DNA from: Corynebacterium sp. p3-SID1056
GTDB lineage: Bacteria; Actinomycetota; Actinomycetes; Mycobacteriales; Mycobacteriaceae
DNA: 64,000 bases
Assembly (NCBI RefSeq): GCF_025152525.1
Contig: NZ_JALXXL010000006.1
Span: 1-64,000 of the forward strand
Direction of reading: 5' to 3'
Shown here piece after piece: positions 36,204 through 44,351 of the stretch. Numbering within the stretch: position 1 is the first letter of the stretch; the number at the start of each line of letters is the position of its first letter. The position numbers were made by a program, and so were the translations under genes. Under the pieces are notes generated by a model. It ran no database searches, was not told the DNA's origin, and saw only the letters and a program-made list of their open reading frames with translations.

Positions 36204-37625
36204 ATGCCTACGAAGTACGATCTCGCCATCATCGGATCGGGAGGCGGCGCGTTCACCGCTGCGATCCGCGCCAGCACGCTCGGGAAGTCGGTGGTGATGA
36301 TCGAGCGCGGGACGCTCGGCGGCACCTGCGTGAACACGGGCTGCGTCCCGTCGAAGGCGCTCATTGCCGCGGCCGGCGCGCGGCACGTCGCGGTCGACGC
36401 CGCAACCCGGTTCCCCGGGATCGCGACGACGGCGGATCCCGTCGACATGCCCGCGCTGATCGCTGGGAAGCAAGCGTTGGTGGAGTCGCTGCGCGGCGAG
36501 AAGTACGCCGACGTCGCCGACTCCTACGGCTGGCAGGTCCTCCGCGGCGACGCCTCGTTCGTGGGCACCCCTGATGCGCCGGTTCTCGATGTTGCCGGAT
36601 CCGACGGAAGCGTCGAGACCATCGAGGCCCACCACTACCTGGTCGCGACTGGTTCTCGCCCGTGGGCACCGCCGATCGACGGCCTGGAGGAGACCGGATA
36701 CCTGACCTCGACCACGGCGATGGAACTGACGGAGGTCCCCGAGTCGCTGCTGGTGCTCGGCGGCGGCTACGTCGCCCTGGAGCAGGCGCAGCTGTTCGCC
36801 CGCCTCGGCTCGCAGGTCACGCTGCTCGTGCGGTCCCGGCTCGCGTCGAAGGAGGAGCCGGAGGTGTCGAAGGCGCTCCAGGAGGTGTTCGCCGACGAGG
36901 GTATCCGCGTCGTCAGCCGCGCAGTGCCCACCCGGGTCTCCCGCGGCACGGGAGGCGAGGCCGTCGTGACCGCCGCCTTGTCCGGCGGCTCGCAGGAGTT
37001 CCGCGCCGACCAGGTCCTGGTCGCCCTCGGACGCCGTCCCGTCACCGATGGCCTGAACCTCGATGCGGTCGGGGTGAATACCGGAGACTCCGGCGAGGTG
37101 GTCGTCTCCGACCGGCTGCAGTCCTCGAACCCGCGGGTCTGGGCCGCGGGCGACGTGACCGGGCACCCCGAGTTCGTCTACGTCGCCGCCCACCACGGCA
37201 CCCTCGTCGCCGAGAACGCGTTCGCCGACGCCGACCGGTCCGTCGACTGCGCCCGCCTGCCGCGGGTGACGTTCACCGGGCCCGCGATCGGCGCGGTCGG
37301 GATGACCGAGAAGGACGTCCTCGCCGCGGGGATCCGCTGCGACTGCCGCGTCCTGCCCCTGCACCACGTGCCCCGCGCCTTGGTGAACCGCGACACCCGC
37401 GGGTTCATCAAGATCGTCGTGAACGCCGAGACGAAAGAGATCCTCGGCCTGACCGCCGTCGCCAAGGACGCCGGGGAGCTCGCCGCCGCAGGCGTCCACG
37501 TGCTCGGCAGGACCGTCGCCGAGGTCGCCAACGCCTGGGCCCCCTACCTGACCATGGCCGAGGGCATCCGGATCGCCGCGAAGGCCTTCACCACCGACCC
37601 GTCGCTGCTGTCGTGCTGCGCATGA
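36204..37625 (+). CDS. merA: Mercuric reductase
   Basis: The 473-residue flavoprotein starts MPTKYDLAIIGSGGGAFTAA (FAD-binding), has the redox-active GGTCVNTGCVPSK pair, an NADPH domain (LLVLGGGYVALEQAQLFARLG), and ends SLLSCCA, the C-terminal Cys pair that hands Hg(II) to the active site. It lacks the N-terminal HMA domain of some MerA proteins. It reduces Hg(II) to volatile Hg(0). GGAG precedes ATG 36204; the stop overlaps the next gene. Confidence 0.93.
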   Translation: MPTKYDLAIIGSGGGAFTAAIRASTLGKSVVMIERGTLGGTCVNTGCVPSKALIAAAGARHVAVDAATRFPGIATTADPVDMPALIAGKQALVESLRGEKYADVADSYGWQVLRGDASFVGTPDAPVLDVAGSDGSVETIEAHHYLVATGSRPWAPPIDGLEETGYLTSTTAMELTEVPESLLVLGGGYVALEQAQLFARLGSQVTLLVRSRLASKEEPEVSKALQEVFADEGIRVVSRAVPTRVSRGTGGEAVVTAALSGGSQEFRADQVLVALGRRPVTDGLNLDAVGVNTGDSGEVVVSDRLQSSNPRVWAAGDVTGHPEFVYVAAHHGTLVAENAFADADRSVDCARLPRVTFTGPAIGAVGMTEKDVLAAGIRCDCRVLPLHHVPRALVNRDTRGFIKIVVNAETKEILGLTAVAKDAGELAAAGVHVLGRTVAEVANAWAPYLTMAEGIRIAAKAFTTDPSLLSCCA

Positions 37626-37972
37626 ACGGCAACGCAGGCAATCGGGGAGATCTCATCCTGAAGCAGACGATGAGCGCCGATCAGGACCGCGACGAATGGC
37701 GCGCCGGTCCCGTCGTCGCTGCAGTGACCGGGCTGCTCTTGCTGGCATGCTGCGCGCTTCCGTCGCTGCTCTGCTGCGGCCTGCCGTTCATCGCGGCGGG
37801 CGGAGCACTCGCAGGCGTCGGTGGGCTCCTCGGTAATCCCTGGATCATCGGTGCCGGGACTGCCGTCGTGATGGCCGTCATGGCGGGGATGCTCGTCAGG
37901 CTACGGCGGCGGCACCGGCGCCGCAGGTCCGGCTGCTGCGAAAATCCTTCGACCGCTGATCGGAACCGGTAG
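37622..37972 (+). CDS. Small Cys-rich MerT-like mercury transporter
   Basis: The 116-residue protein has two hydrophobic segments (VVAAVTGLLLLACCALPSLLCCG; AAGGALAGVGGLLG...) carrying adjacent Cys pairs (ACCALPS, LCCGLP), and a basic Cys-containing tail (RSGCCENP). Vicinal Cys in the first helix is the signature of MerT/MerC-type Hg(II) importers, which feed MerA. It overlaps the merA stop (ATGA). Which family it belongs to precisely is uncertain. Confidence 0.75.
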   Translation: MNGNAGNRGDLILKQTMSADQDRDEWRAGPVVAAVTGLLLLACCALPSLLCCGLPFIAAGGALAGVGGLLGNPWIIGAGTAVVMAVMAGMLVRLRRRHRRRRSGCCENPSTADRNR

Positions 37973-38164
37973 TTCGAGCGGATCCAGCGATCAATGCCAC
38001 CTGCGGAGGCCGCTAAAATCGAAGCCCGACGGGAGAAGGAGGAGCAAAAAGCGTTCGAATCAACCGGTGACGAGGATAATACTGAGGCTGGATCCCGGCC
38101 GTCGCGACGCGGTCTCCGCTTCCGCCGAGACGAGAAAGGGTTGTGGGCACCTAGGCTGGGCGGC

Positions 38165-38434
38165 ATGAACGACATGACCATAGCGCCCGGCCCGGGGATC
38201 CCCGACGGTGCGGTCATCGCCGCCGATCTCGCGGAGCGTTTCGCGAAATCGTCGACTCCGGGCGGCCAGGGCGTCAACACGACGGACGGCAAAGTCCAGC
38301 TTTCCATCGATGTCGCCGAATGCGCATCGCTTACCGACGCCCAGCGTCACCGTATCTCGCGCAACCTCGAGCACCGCCTAGACGGCTCCGTCTTTACCGT
38401 GACTGCGTCGACTCAGCGGTCTGTGTTTCGCTAG
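38165..38434 (+). pseudogene. Truncated ArfB-like copy
   Basis: 89 residues matching the N-terminal part of the gene at 34256, including MNDMTIAPGPGIP and the GGQ segment (SSTPGGQGVNTTDGKVQL), but stopping at TQRSVFR. The basic tail that ArfB needs to enter the ribosome is absent, so it is probably non-functional. Upstream sequence CTGGGCGG just before the ATG is shared by both copies. Confidence 0.7.
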
Positions 38435-38557
38435 TGGTCCTCTCGCTTGCACCTGCGACACAGCCTCGTGCCCCCGGGCCGTAGCGTTCGGGGGAGCACA
38501 ATAGCCCCAGTCCTCATCACGTCCCGGGATCAAAGAGTTCATCGCAGAGGTTAAGCA

Positions 38558-38581
38558 CTACACGTTGAACTTGAACTCGAC
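38558..38581 (-). repeat. ychF-tail copy, start of the erm(X)/bacteriocin module
   Basis: Reads V-E-F-K-F-N-V-stop on the minus strand, the best match to the standard end of YchF. It lies downstream of the truncated arfB copy and 50 bp before the iteron-like array. No other part of ychF is present here. Confidence 0.65.
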
Positions 38582-38630
38582 GGAGTGTCGTCGATAAATA
38601 ACCATTTGATGCGCGCGTGCGGAATTAACA

Positions 38631-38751
38631 ACGAAATACCGCTAAAACAGACAACATATGGGGTGCACAGAAACACATATAAGTTCTGCGGAAAACCTAT
38701 AGGGTGCGTCGCTAAAAACCGCTGTGCGCGAAAAACATAAAGGGTTTACGG
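38631..38751 (+). repeat. Iteron-like array of about 20-bp imperfect repeats
   Basis: Successive units start near 38631, 38651, 38671, 38691, 38712 and 38731; examples are ACAACATATGGGGTGCACAG, GAAAACCTATAGGGTGCGTC and AAAAACATAAAGGGTTTACG. Consensus is roughly AAAACATATAGGGTGCGC. Period 20-21 bp, that is two helical turns. Such arrays bind plasmid RepA proteins, suggesting a captured replication origin. No rep gene is seen nearby. Confidence 0.5.
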
Positions 38752-38859
38752 ACCCGGTCCCAGACCCCTCAATACTCTGAGCCGGAAGAATGGAAAGTGG
38801 AAGGTTGATGTATCCCCACTATTTATTTTTTCCGTTTTTCGGAGTACATCGGGAGCTAC

Positions 38860-39140
38860 AACTGCGGACCAGCTCTGTGTGAACTAGATGAGAAGGCGCA
38901 GCAGCGAATCATCGACGCTGGACAGTTGGTGCTGCGGGCACGCGAGGGCACCCCCAGCGGTCACTCGCGGAGCACTACAACCCGTTATCGATGGACCCAA
39001 TTCTGCTCAAGGCTCACAACAACTTGGACCGGGAAGTCGATAAGGCTTTCGATGTGGCACGCAAACTCACCAACGAGCGCCAGCGCCAGGAGCTACTGTT
39101 CGCCAGCTACGGGGAGTTGGCGAGGGGCTATGTCTCCTCG
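38860..39140 (+). pseudogene. Remnant of an MmeI/YeeA-type DNA methyltransferase C-terminus
   Basis: One frame reads SYNCGPALCELDEKAQQRII then LVLRAR, and after a one-base shift continues GHPQRSLAEHYNPLSMDP, then ILLKAHNNLDREVDKAF to NERQRQELLFASYGEL. This resembles the C-terminal spacer of large restriction-modification methyltransferases of the MmeI/YeeA type. Both ends are cut and it contains a frameshift, so it is a dead fragment. The remaining stretch 39150-39350 holds no recognisable gene. Confidence 0.6.
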
Positions 39141-39351
39141 CTTTCATCAAAATCGAAACCACCAGCAGGGTCGTTCCCCGTGCGGGTGATTTTGATCGGT
39201 CCCGCTGCTGGGTGTAGAACCCTGTCGCTGGCAACGCCGGGAACTATGACTGTGCCCGACGAGAACACGTCACTGCCATAACGCGGCTCACGGTAGACGA
39301 ACATGGGTCGTTCACTACTACTGGTGGATTTCGGTTTTGGTGGTGGGGGGA

Positions 39352-40206
39352 TTACCGCCGCCGGCCTCGATTTTTCCGTTGAGGAGGGCGTTGACTACTT
39401 CCCGATTGTGAAATGGGCCGATGGCGCGGTGAAGAGGAACCAGTCACCTGGAAGAGATCGATCCAGTCGCTGGTGTGCAATCTGGGAGGTAGGGTTGCGG
39501 GGTCGATTCCTCGCGAGCGCAACCATGATTGTGTCTCTGAACGTGATGAAAACAACCCTGCCCTTCGGAGAATTTCCCCTATCCCGCGTCCCCGGGCGGT
39601 GAAAACGGTGTGCACCATCGCCTGAAAGGCTTTGCGTTGCTCTATCGGGATCTTCGGGTCACCCACCCGGCGGATCACTAAGATCCCCCCGTCAACGTTT
39701 GGCTGTGGCCGGAAAGCAAACCTTGGTACTCGGGAACCAAGGTGAAACGTGAACCATGGGGACCACTGAGCTGTCATCATCGTGCTTGCACCTACCCCGG
39801 CCCGGCGGCGAGCGACTTCCCACTGCATGAGGAGTACAGCGTCAGTCCATGCCGGCGCATGCAACAACTTTCGAAGAATGGCAGTGGTGAGGTGAAAGGG
39901 AATGTTTCCCACAATGACGCAGGGAGTGGCGGGTAACGGGAAGTTGAGGAAATCATCATGGACCACTTCGACCGACGCCGAGGCGGTCTTTTTTGTGAGT
40001 TTGGCAGCTAGTTTTGCGTCTACCTCAACTGCCGTTATTGCCCTCCCCAAGTGGGATATCGGGTGGGTGAGGGCACCGCTTCCTGGCCCGATCTCAATGA
40101 TGGGGCCGGAGGTTTGTTTTACAAGATCGACGATGGAGTTGATGATCTTGTGGTCTGTGAGAAAATTTTGGCCATGTTCGTGACGGCCGTATCCGTATGT
40201 AGACAT
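39352..40206 (-). CDS. erm(X): 23S rRNA (adenine) dimethyltransferase Erm(X)
   Basis: The 284-residue protein starts MSTYGYGRHEHGQNFLTD and shows SAM motif IEIGPGSGALT, catalytic NIPFHLTT and the basic tail RPPQRKNRGRRR. It reproduces the corynebacterial Erm(X) sequence as I recall it, with few differences. It dimethylates A2058 and gives macrolide-lincosamide-streptogramin B resistance. Full length, no lesion. It is preceded by a short leader peptide gene and hairpins. The IS1249 copies of the usual Tn5432 setting are not seen here. Confidence 0.95.
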   Translation of the reverse strand: MSTYGYGRHEHGQNFLTDHKIINSIVDLVKQTSGPIIEIGPGSGALTHPISHLGRAITAVEVDAKLAAKLTKKTASASVEVVHDDFLNFPLPATPCVIVGNIPFHLTTAILRKLLHAPAWTDAVLLMQWEVARRRAGVGASTMMTAQWSPWFTFHLGSRVPRFAFRPQPNVDGGILVIRRVGDPKIPIEQRKAFQAMVHTVFTARGRGIGEILRRAGLFSSRSETQSWLRSRGIDPATLPPRLHTSDWIDLFQVTGSSSPRHRPISQSGSSQRPPQRKNRGRRR

Positions 40207-40233
40207 CAGGTGTGCTCCGTGGAGTTGAAACGG

Positions 40234-40262
40234 AGCCGGGCATGGCAAATGGCCGCCCGGCT
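40234..40262 (-). promoter_or_regulatory. Attenuator hairpin before erm(X)
   Basis: GCCGGGC and GCCCGGC form a 7-bp perfect stem with a 13-nt loop, about 30 bp before the erm(X) ATG. Together with a second hairpin (CCGC-TAAG-GCGG) at the end of the leader peptide it fits translational attenuation, where ribosome stalling on the leader frees the erm(X) start. Confidence 0.7.
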
Positions 40263-40307
40263 AAAGGACCGGAGCGGTTTCTAACCTGCGGGAGGGAGAA
40301 AACCGCC

Positions 40308-40355
40308 TTAGCGGCTGGTGAGCGGCCGCATGAAAACGGAACCTGAAATCAACAT
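40308..40355 (-). CDS. Erm(X) leader peptide
   Basis: Minus-strand ATG 40355 encodes MLISGSVFMRPLTSR, 15 residues then TAA. Known Erm(X) leaders begin similarly with L-I-S-G. Macrolide-dependent stalling on such peptides induces erm genes. The start lies about 7 bp after a possible -10, so it may be leaderless. Confidence 0.75.
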   Translation of the reverse strand: MLISGSVFMRPLTSR

Positions 40356-40361
40356 GGGCCT

Positions 40362-40391
40362 ATCGTATCCAATTAATTTCGCAGGGTCCAA
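40362..40391 (-). promoter_or_regulatory. Putative erm(X) promoter
   Basis: TTGGAC (40391-40386) and TACGAT (40367-40362) with an 18-bp spacer, just upstream of the leader peptide ATG. Confidence 0.55.
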
Positions 40392-40600
40392 TACGGTGAG
40401 AAAGAAGACAACCGCACCGCAACAGTGCAAGACCTCTCTGGATTGGAATTTGTCCTACCTTCGGCTCGTCGTACAGACGCCACTGGCGTATTTTGTCTCT
40501 GGGCAACGAGGGGGAGTTACCCCCACCTCCGGATGTTTTTAAGGTGCACCCCTTATTACGCTGTGGTGCGGGAGTAGTTTTGTCCGACTGATCGGACTAC
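40392..40600. other. No gene recognised
   Basis: Between the erm(X) promoter and the recombinase fragment nothing coding is recognised. A short GGGGGTAACTCCCCC palindrome (minus strand, near 40510) is the only structure noted. Confidence 0.5.
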
Positions 40601-40609
40601 CCACCGACG

Positions 40610-40860
40610 TGGGGCGGGTAGTTCGAGGTCCCAGCAGATGATCGCGTCGATTTCGCCGCGTTCAAAGGATGCCACCATGGCGTCGTAGTCGGGGCGAGCC
40701 ACATTCTTCTTTGACGCGGAAATGGACTGATCGACGTAGTTATGTCCTATGTCCAACGTCCAAGCCACGCTGCTTTGCAATGGCTTCACAGTCCTGACGC
40801 TGCCGGTCGATGGTGAGGCCATCCACGTCAGCGTCTCGCGAGATACGAAGGTAAATAGGA
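40610..40860 (-). pseudogene. Decayed serine recombinase fragment
   Basis: Parallels the gene at 44656-45198 for about 240 bp: NYVDQSISASKKNVARPDYDAMVASFERGEIDAIICWDL matches in protein (quoted in parts: DQSISASKK, RPDYDAMVA, GEIDAIICWD), but the start and the region after WDL are out of frame or missing. A second, older copy of the same recombinase family, flanking the erm(X) side of the bacteriocin cluster. Confidence 0.8.
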
Positions 40861-40929
40861 GCGCGTGTTGCCAAACGCTTTTAATAAGGCCCTTAGCTAA
40901 CATTGAACTTAAAACCCGACCACTTCGAC

Positions 40930-41059
40930 ATCAGTCGCCAAGAAGTCTTCCGGTGGTGCATGCGCTACAACACCCGCAGACGGCACTCCTGGTGCAACTT
41001 TCTAGCCCCCAATGACTTCGAAGCACTCACATCAGCTACGCTGACCCAAGCAGCATAGC
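40930..41059 (+). pseudogene. C-terminal tail of an IS3-family transposase
   Basis: The plus strand reads RYNTRRRHSWCNFLAPND followed by FEALTSATLTQAA-stop, the end of IS3-type OrfB (typical Y-N-x-x-R-x-H-S, then P-x-x-F-E). Only about 43 codons remain. The remaining sequence to 41160 ends in another unidentified C-terminal tail (AGYRKVAKAAGIAI-stop). Confidence 0.7.
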
Positions 41060-41191
41060 TAACCCCCGACGTGTCTACTTTCCGGGGGTCAGGCCCGTGC
41101 TCGACAACCCCAGCGAACTCAACGCCCACGCCAGCGTCGCGGACCATGCGGCCGGGTACCGGAAGGTGGCCAAGGCCGCGGGCATCGCGAT

Positions 41192-41926
41192 TTAATCCCG
41201 CGCAGAGCCGGAGACTGTGACCTGGCGATCATTGATGCGCAAGGTGCTGTCAGCGGCAGCAATAACTGCGGCATCGTGCGTGGCGGCCAGAACGAGTGCG
41301 CCCCCGTCCGCAGCTCGCCGCAGGAGCGCGATAACTTGGTCGCGGTTAGTGGGGTCGAGGGAGGCGGTCGGCTCGTCAGCGAACACATAAGCCGCGCCGC
41401 GGAGCAGGGCTCGGGCGATCGCCAGCCGCTGCTGCTCGCCTCCGCTGAGAATAGCTGCCGGCCCGTCGAAGGGGACATCAAGACCGACTTCGCCGAGGGA
41501 GTGCAGCAATTCTTCTTTGGAGTATTGCTTCCTGGATAGCCCGAGGGTGAGGTTATCTTCGCAGCTTAGTTCGGGAATGATTCCGTGGTCTTGGTGGATT
41601 ATCGCTGCGCGTTCTCGCCAGAACCTCCGCCTCCGCTTCATCCTCCACGCGGAGGCATTCTCACCGTCTATCCGGAGGAGGCCGTCCGCCGGCGGCAGGA
41701 GCCCGGCCAAGGTGTTGAGCAGCAAAGTCTTTCCGGAACCGCTGGCTCCACAGATGGCGACAAAGCCTGGCCCGGGTAGGGAAAACGTTGCATTTTCCAC
41801 GAGGGACTTCTTCACCATCCGCGTGCTGCGCCCCACAGAAAAAGTCGACTCCGCGGCGAGACAGAGATGAGAGGTGGAAATCTCCGGCGGCAGAGTGGGG
41901 GACTGATTGGGGCTAGCCAATGACAT
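41192..41926 (-). CDS. Bacteriocin-associated ABC ATP-binding protein
   Basis: The 244-residue ATPase from ATG 41926 (AGGAG six bases upstream) has Walker A GASGSGKT, Q-loop IIHQDHG, signature LSGGEQQRLAIARAL and Walker B YVFADEPTASLDP. It overlaps the end of the DUF1430 permease gene by 14 bp. Lactococcin-972-type clusters usually hold such an ABC pair for export and/or immunity. The H-loop is AATHDAA. Confidence 0.88.
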   Translation of the reverse strand: MSLASPNQSPTLPPEISTSHLCLAAESTFSVGRSTRMVKKSLVENATFSLPGPGFVAICGASGSGKTLLLNTLAGLLPPADGLLRIDGENASAWRMKRRRRFWRERAAIIHQDHGIIPELSCEDNLTLGLSRKQYSKEELLHSLGEVGLDVPFDGPAAILSGGEQQRLAIARALLRGAAYVFADEPTASLDPTNRDQVIALLRRAADGGALVLAATHDAAVIAAADSTLRINDRQVTVSGSARD

Positions 41927-43919
41927 TGTGACTCCTAGGGGAGGCGGACATGTGCTGAGAAATACTGAGACGGACAAAACCGAGGTAGACGATTAAGACA
42001 AGGCAGCTTAGCGCGGTGAAGGTGTAGAGGAACGGGTTGGGAAGCAGTAGCGGAGCCAGGACGGACAATATGACGACAACTGTCAGGCTGACCAGTTGGC
42101 TTTTGAATAGTCGCCACATCGTTTTGTCCGGTGATTGCCCAGCGCTGTGGAGGAGTACCAGGAGGCGACGGTGAACTCGGAGCTGGATGCGCGCCTGGAC
42201 TATCAAGGCCGCAAGCGTGGCGAGCAAAGCTCCGAGGACGCTCAGGATACTCAGCCAGAACAGCGCCGTGCTGGCTACTAGTTCGACCAGACCGCGATCG
42301 GCCGCGCGTACCGGGTACACGTAGCCTTCGAGGCCGGCAGCGGTAAGTTCTGGACCCAGTTCCGAGAAATCCGCGAAGAGCAAATTTTTACTCGAAGCTG
42401 TGGAGCTTAGGAAGTCTGCGTCGAAGCCGGATAGATCGTCCGTTTCAAGCACGTAAAAACAATCGCCGGGAACCAGTTCCCCCGACATTGTTCCACTAAT
42501 GAATCCGACCGCATGATCGGCACTGACCGGACCAATTTGCGCAGACTTAAGGAGCAGGTCGCCGGATTCCTGAGCCCACAGATCCACGGAAGCTGCGAAA
42601 TGCTCTTGGGCTGCGGAATAGTCGACCGAGTGGTTGTCGTCTCCGGGACGGAACTGATAATCCTGCAAATCGTGCCATTGGCGGTTAGCAAGTGCCACGG
42701 GGCAGGAGTCCGGCACACCGGTACCTTCTTTCGGCAAAGTATGGCTGAGGACAGCCCCGTGCTCCCGTTCCCAGCTGAGCGCGAAGTCGCGGAAGTTCTG
42801 CTGCACACTGGGCGGCAAGAGCTCGCCTCCTTCCACGCGGCCAGCAGGGCCGTCGAAGTTGGCTGAAAAATGCAAGGCTCCAAACTCCGCGAGAGATTTC
42901 CAGGTCTGCTGGGCCTCGGATTCCTGCTGGTAGGAGCGGAGCGCAGCCGCTGAGCTAAGACCCGCTGCTACAAAGGTCACGCAGGTAAAGACCGAAATTA
43001 CTTTCAGCGCTTTTCCCGCCGCCTTCTCTGCGGGGGCACGCTGCCCCAGCAGCGCTACTGCGCGGCGCAACAATGGGGCGGTGACGGCTACGGCCAAACC
43101 GGTGGTGGCCAGGGCCAAGCCTATCCCGGCGGCGTAGAACCTGAGGAACAGGAAGGCAAAAGAATAGCTTCCTTGGCGGGCGAGGAATGTACTCGCAAGG
43201 CCAATGAGAACTAGGTGTGGGAGGATGACAAAGGCCCATTGCCGCCAATTGCCTTTTTGACTGCGGTGCCCTCCATTTATTGTGCGCAGCGCTGCCAATC
43301 TAAGACCGGAAACCCGAAGAACAAATACCAGGGCAAAAAGGGAAACGACAAATAGAAACAGGATCGCCACCAACGCGGGCAGGCGGAATACGACCGATTG
43401 GATAAGGTGAAGGAACTGCGTCTTTTCGCTTAGCCTGAGCCCGTCATTCCTGGCCGATTCGTAGAAGTGGTTCGCATTGCCACCCGTTGCTTTGGGAACC
43501 AAGACGTAGTCACCGTGGTAATCCAGCGACCCAAACTCACTGGCCGCTTGGCTCAAGGCATCCGGCCGGTTGAGCCGGGGAATGCGTTCCGGTGCTGGAT
43601 AATTTTGCTCCAGCGGGATGAAAACCTCGTGGGAAGTCCCGCTTGCGTCATCGGTGCCAGTCAGCCGGTAGATGGAGTAGCCGTTCTGCTCGGCCAATGA
43701 AACCAGTGAGTTACGGATTACCGTCGGTGCGTAGTCTGACTCAAGTTCCTCCGCGAGTGGAGTCTTAGGCTCGACGTAGTCAAGACTAAAGGTTGATTCG
43801 ACCCCTAAGGACAAGGGCTTGGTGGAGTCAACTAGGGCTGTCAGCAGCCACCCAGTAGTCGCGATGACTGCAGCAAGAAGTAGGCTCAAAAGCCCAAGTA
43901 CTAGGGGTCGAATGCGCAT
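41913..43919 (-). CDS. Bacteriocin-associated integral membrane protein (DUF1430-like)
   Basis: The 668-residue protein begins with a signal-anchor helix (VLGLLSLLLAAVIATTGWLL), a soluble domain of about 150 residues, a cluster of helices (about 175-320), a second soluble domain with two Cys (PDSCPVAL; GDCFYVL) and three final helices. This is the layout of the FtsX-related permeases found with lactococcin 972. It starts six bases after the bacteriocin stop and is translationally coupled to the ATPase. Immunity or export role is inferred from family context. Confidence 0.8.
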   Translation of the reverse strand: MRIRPLVLGLLSLLLAAVIATTGWLLTALVDSTKPLSLGVESTFSLDYVEPKTPLAEELESDYAPTVIRNSLVSLAEQNGYSIYRLTGTDDASGTSHEVFIPLEQNYPAPERIPRLNRPDALSQAASEFGSLDYHGDYVLVPKATGGNANHFYESARNDGLRLSEKTQFLHLIQSVVFRLPALVAILFLFVVSLFALVFVLRVSGLRLAALRTINGGHRSQKGNWRQWAFVILPHLVLIGLASTFLARQGSYSFAFLFLRFYAAGIGLALATTGLAVAVTAPLLRRAVALLGQRAPAEKAAGKALKVISVFTCVTFVAAGLSSAAALRSYQQESEAQQTWKSLAEFGALHFSANFDGPAGRVEGGELLPPSVQQNFRDFALSWEREHGAVLSHTLPKEGTGVPDSCPVALANRQWHDLQDYQFRPGDDNHSVDYSAAQEHFAASVDLWAQESGDLLLKSAQIGPVSADHAVGFISGTMSGELVPGDCFYVLETDDLSGFDADFLSSTASSKNLLFADFSELGPELTAAGLEGYVYPVRAADRGLVELVASTALFWLSILSVLGALLATLAALIVQARIQLRVHRRLLVLLHSAGQSPDKTMWRLFKSQLVSLTVVVILSVLAPLLLPNPFLYTFTALSCLVLIVYLGFVRLSISQHMSASPRSHNVIG

Positions 43920-43924
43920 GAGTT

Positions 43925-44351
43925 CTAGTAGAAGTTGTAGTAGTAGCTGTCCTTAGTGCCCGGCAAATTCGTTGCCCAAAGCTCGGCGATCGACTTCTGG
44001 CCGCCGCGGGTGTTGATGCTTCGTTGCGTTCTGCCGTTGACGGTCACAGTCGAAGTATGGCACCGATTCACGGTGAAATAAGAACGCGCCTTAGCGTTCC
44101 AGAATCCGTACTCCCAGGTACCGCCACCTGCAGGGTAGCGAACTTTCCGGCCGACAGATGCCCAGTAGGTTGTGAAGGCTGGTGCTGCCTCGCCGAGTAG
44201 CTCGGCCATCACACCGGAAGCAAAGCCTCCCTTGGCGCCGTGGTCTTGGAATTCTTCTGCGGAAGCAACGGCTGAGTTAGATACGGAAACGCTCAGAGCA
44301 GAGGCAATCAGCAGCGCTGCAAACTGCCGAGTGCGCTTTTTTGGGGGTCAT
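43925..44351 (-). pseudogene. Lactococcin-972-type bacteriocin precursor with frameshift in a C5A6 tract
   Basis: From ATG 44351 (ribosome-binding AAAGGAGA) the frame reads MTPKKAHSAV and stops. One base fewer in the C5A6 run (44347-44337) would join MTPKKRTRQFAALL... to the downstream frame: a signal peptide (LLIASALSVSVSNSAVASA) and a mature part with YPAGGGTWEYGFW and C-terminal KDSYYYNFY, the lactococcin 972 signature. No ATG, GTG or TTG exists upstream in that frame. Either phase variation, transcript slippage, a true mutation, or a sequence error. The partner ABC genes follow directly. Confidence 0.8.

Noticed and set aside
36105..37499. 464-codon open frame opposite merA
   Set aside because: Antisense shadow; composition follows the third-codon GC of merA.
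38631..38751. Iteron-like array as a CRISPR
   Set aside because: Repeats are imperfect, contiguous and about 20 bp, with no spacers and no cas genes in the window.
39303..39602. Small plus-strand frame opposite the erm(X) 3' end
   Set aside because: Overlaps erm(X) antisense and has no homology.
40234..40262. Hairpin before erm(X) as a rho-independent terminator
   Set aside because: No T tract follows and a leader peptide precedes it, so attenuation fits better.
41060..41160. Short tail ending AGYRKVAKAAGIAI as a gene
   Set aside because: Only about 30 codons with no start or family; kept as unidentified debris.
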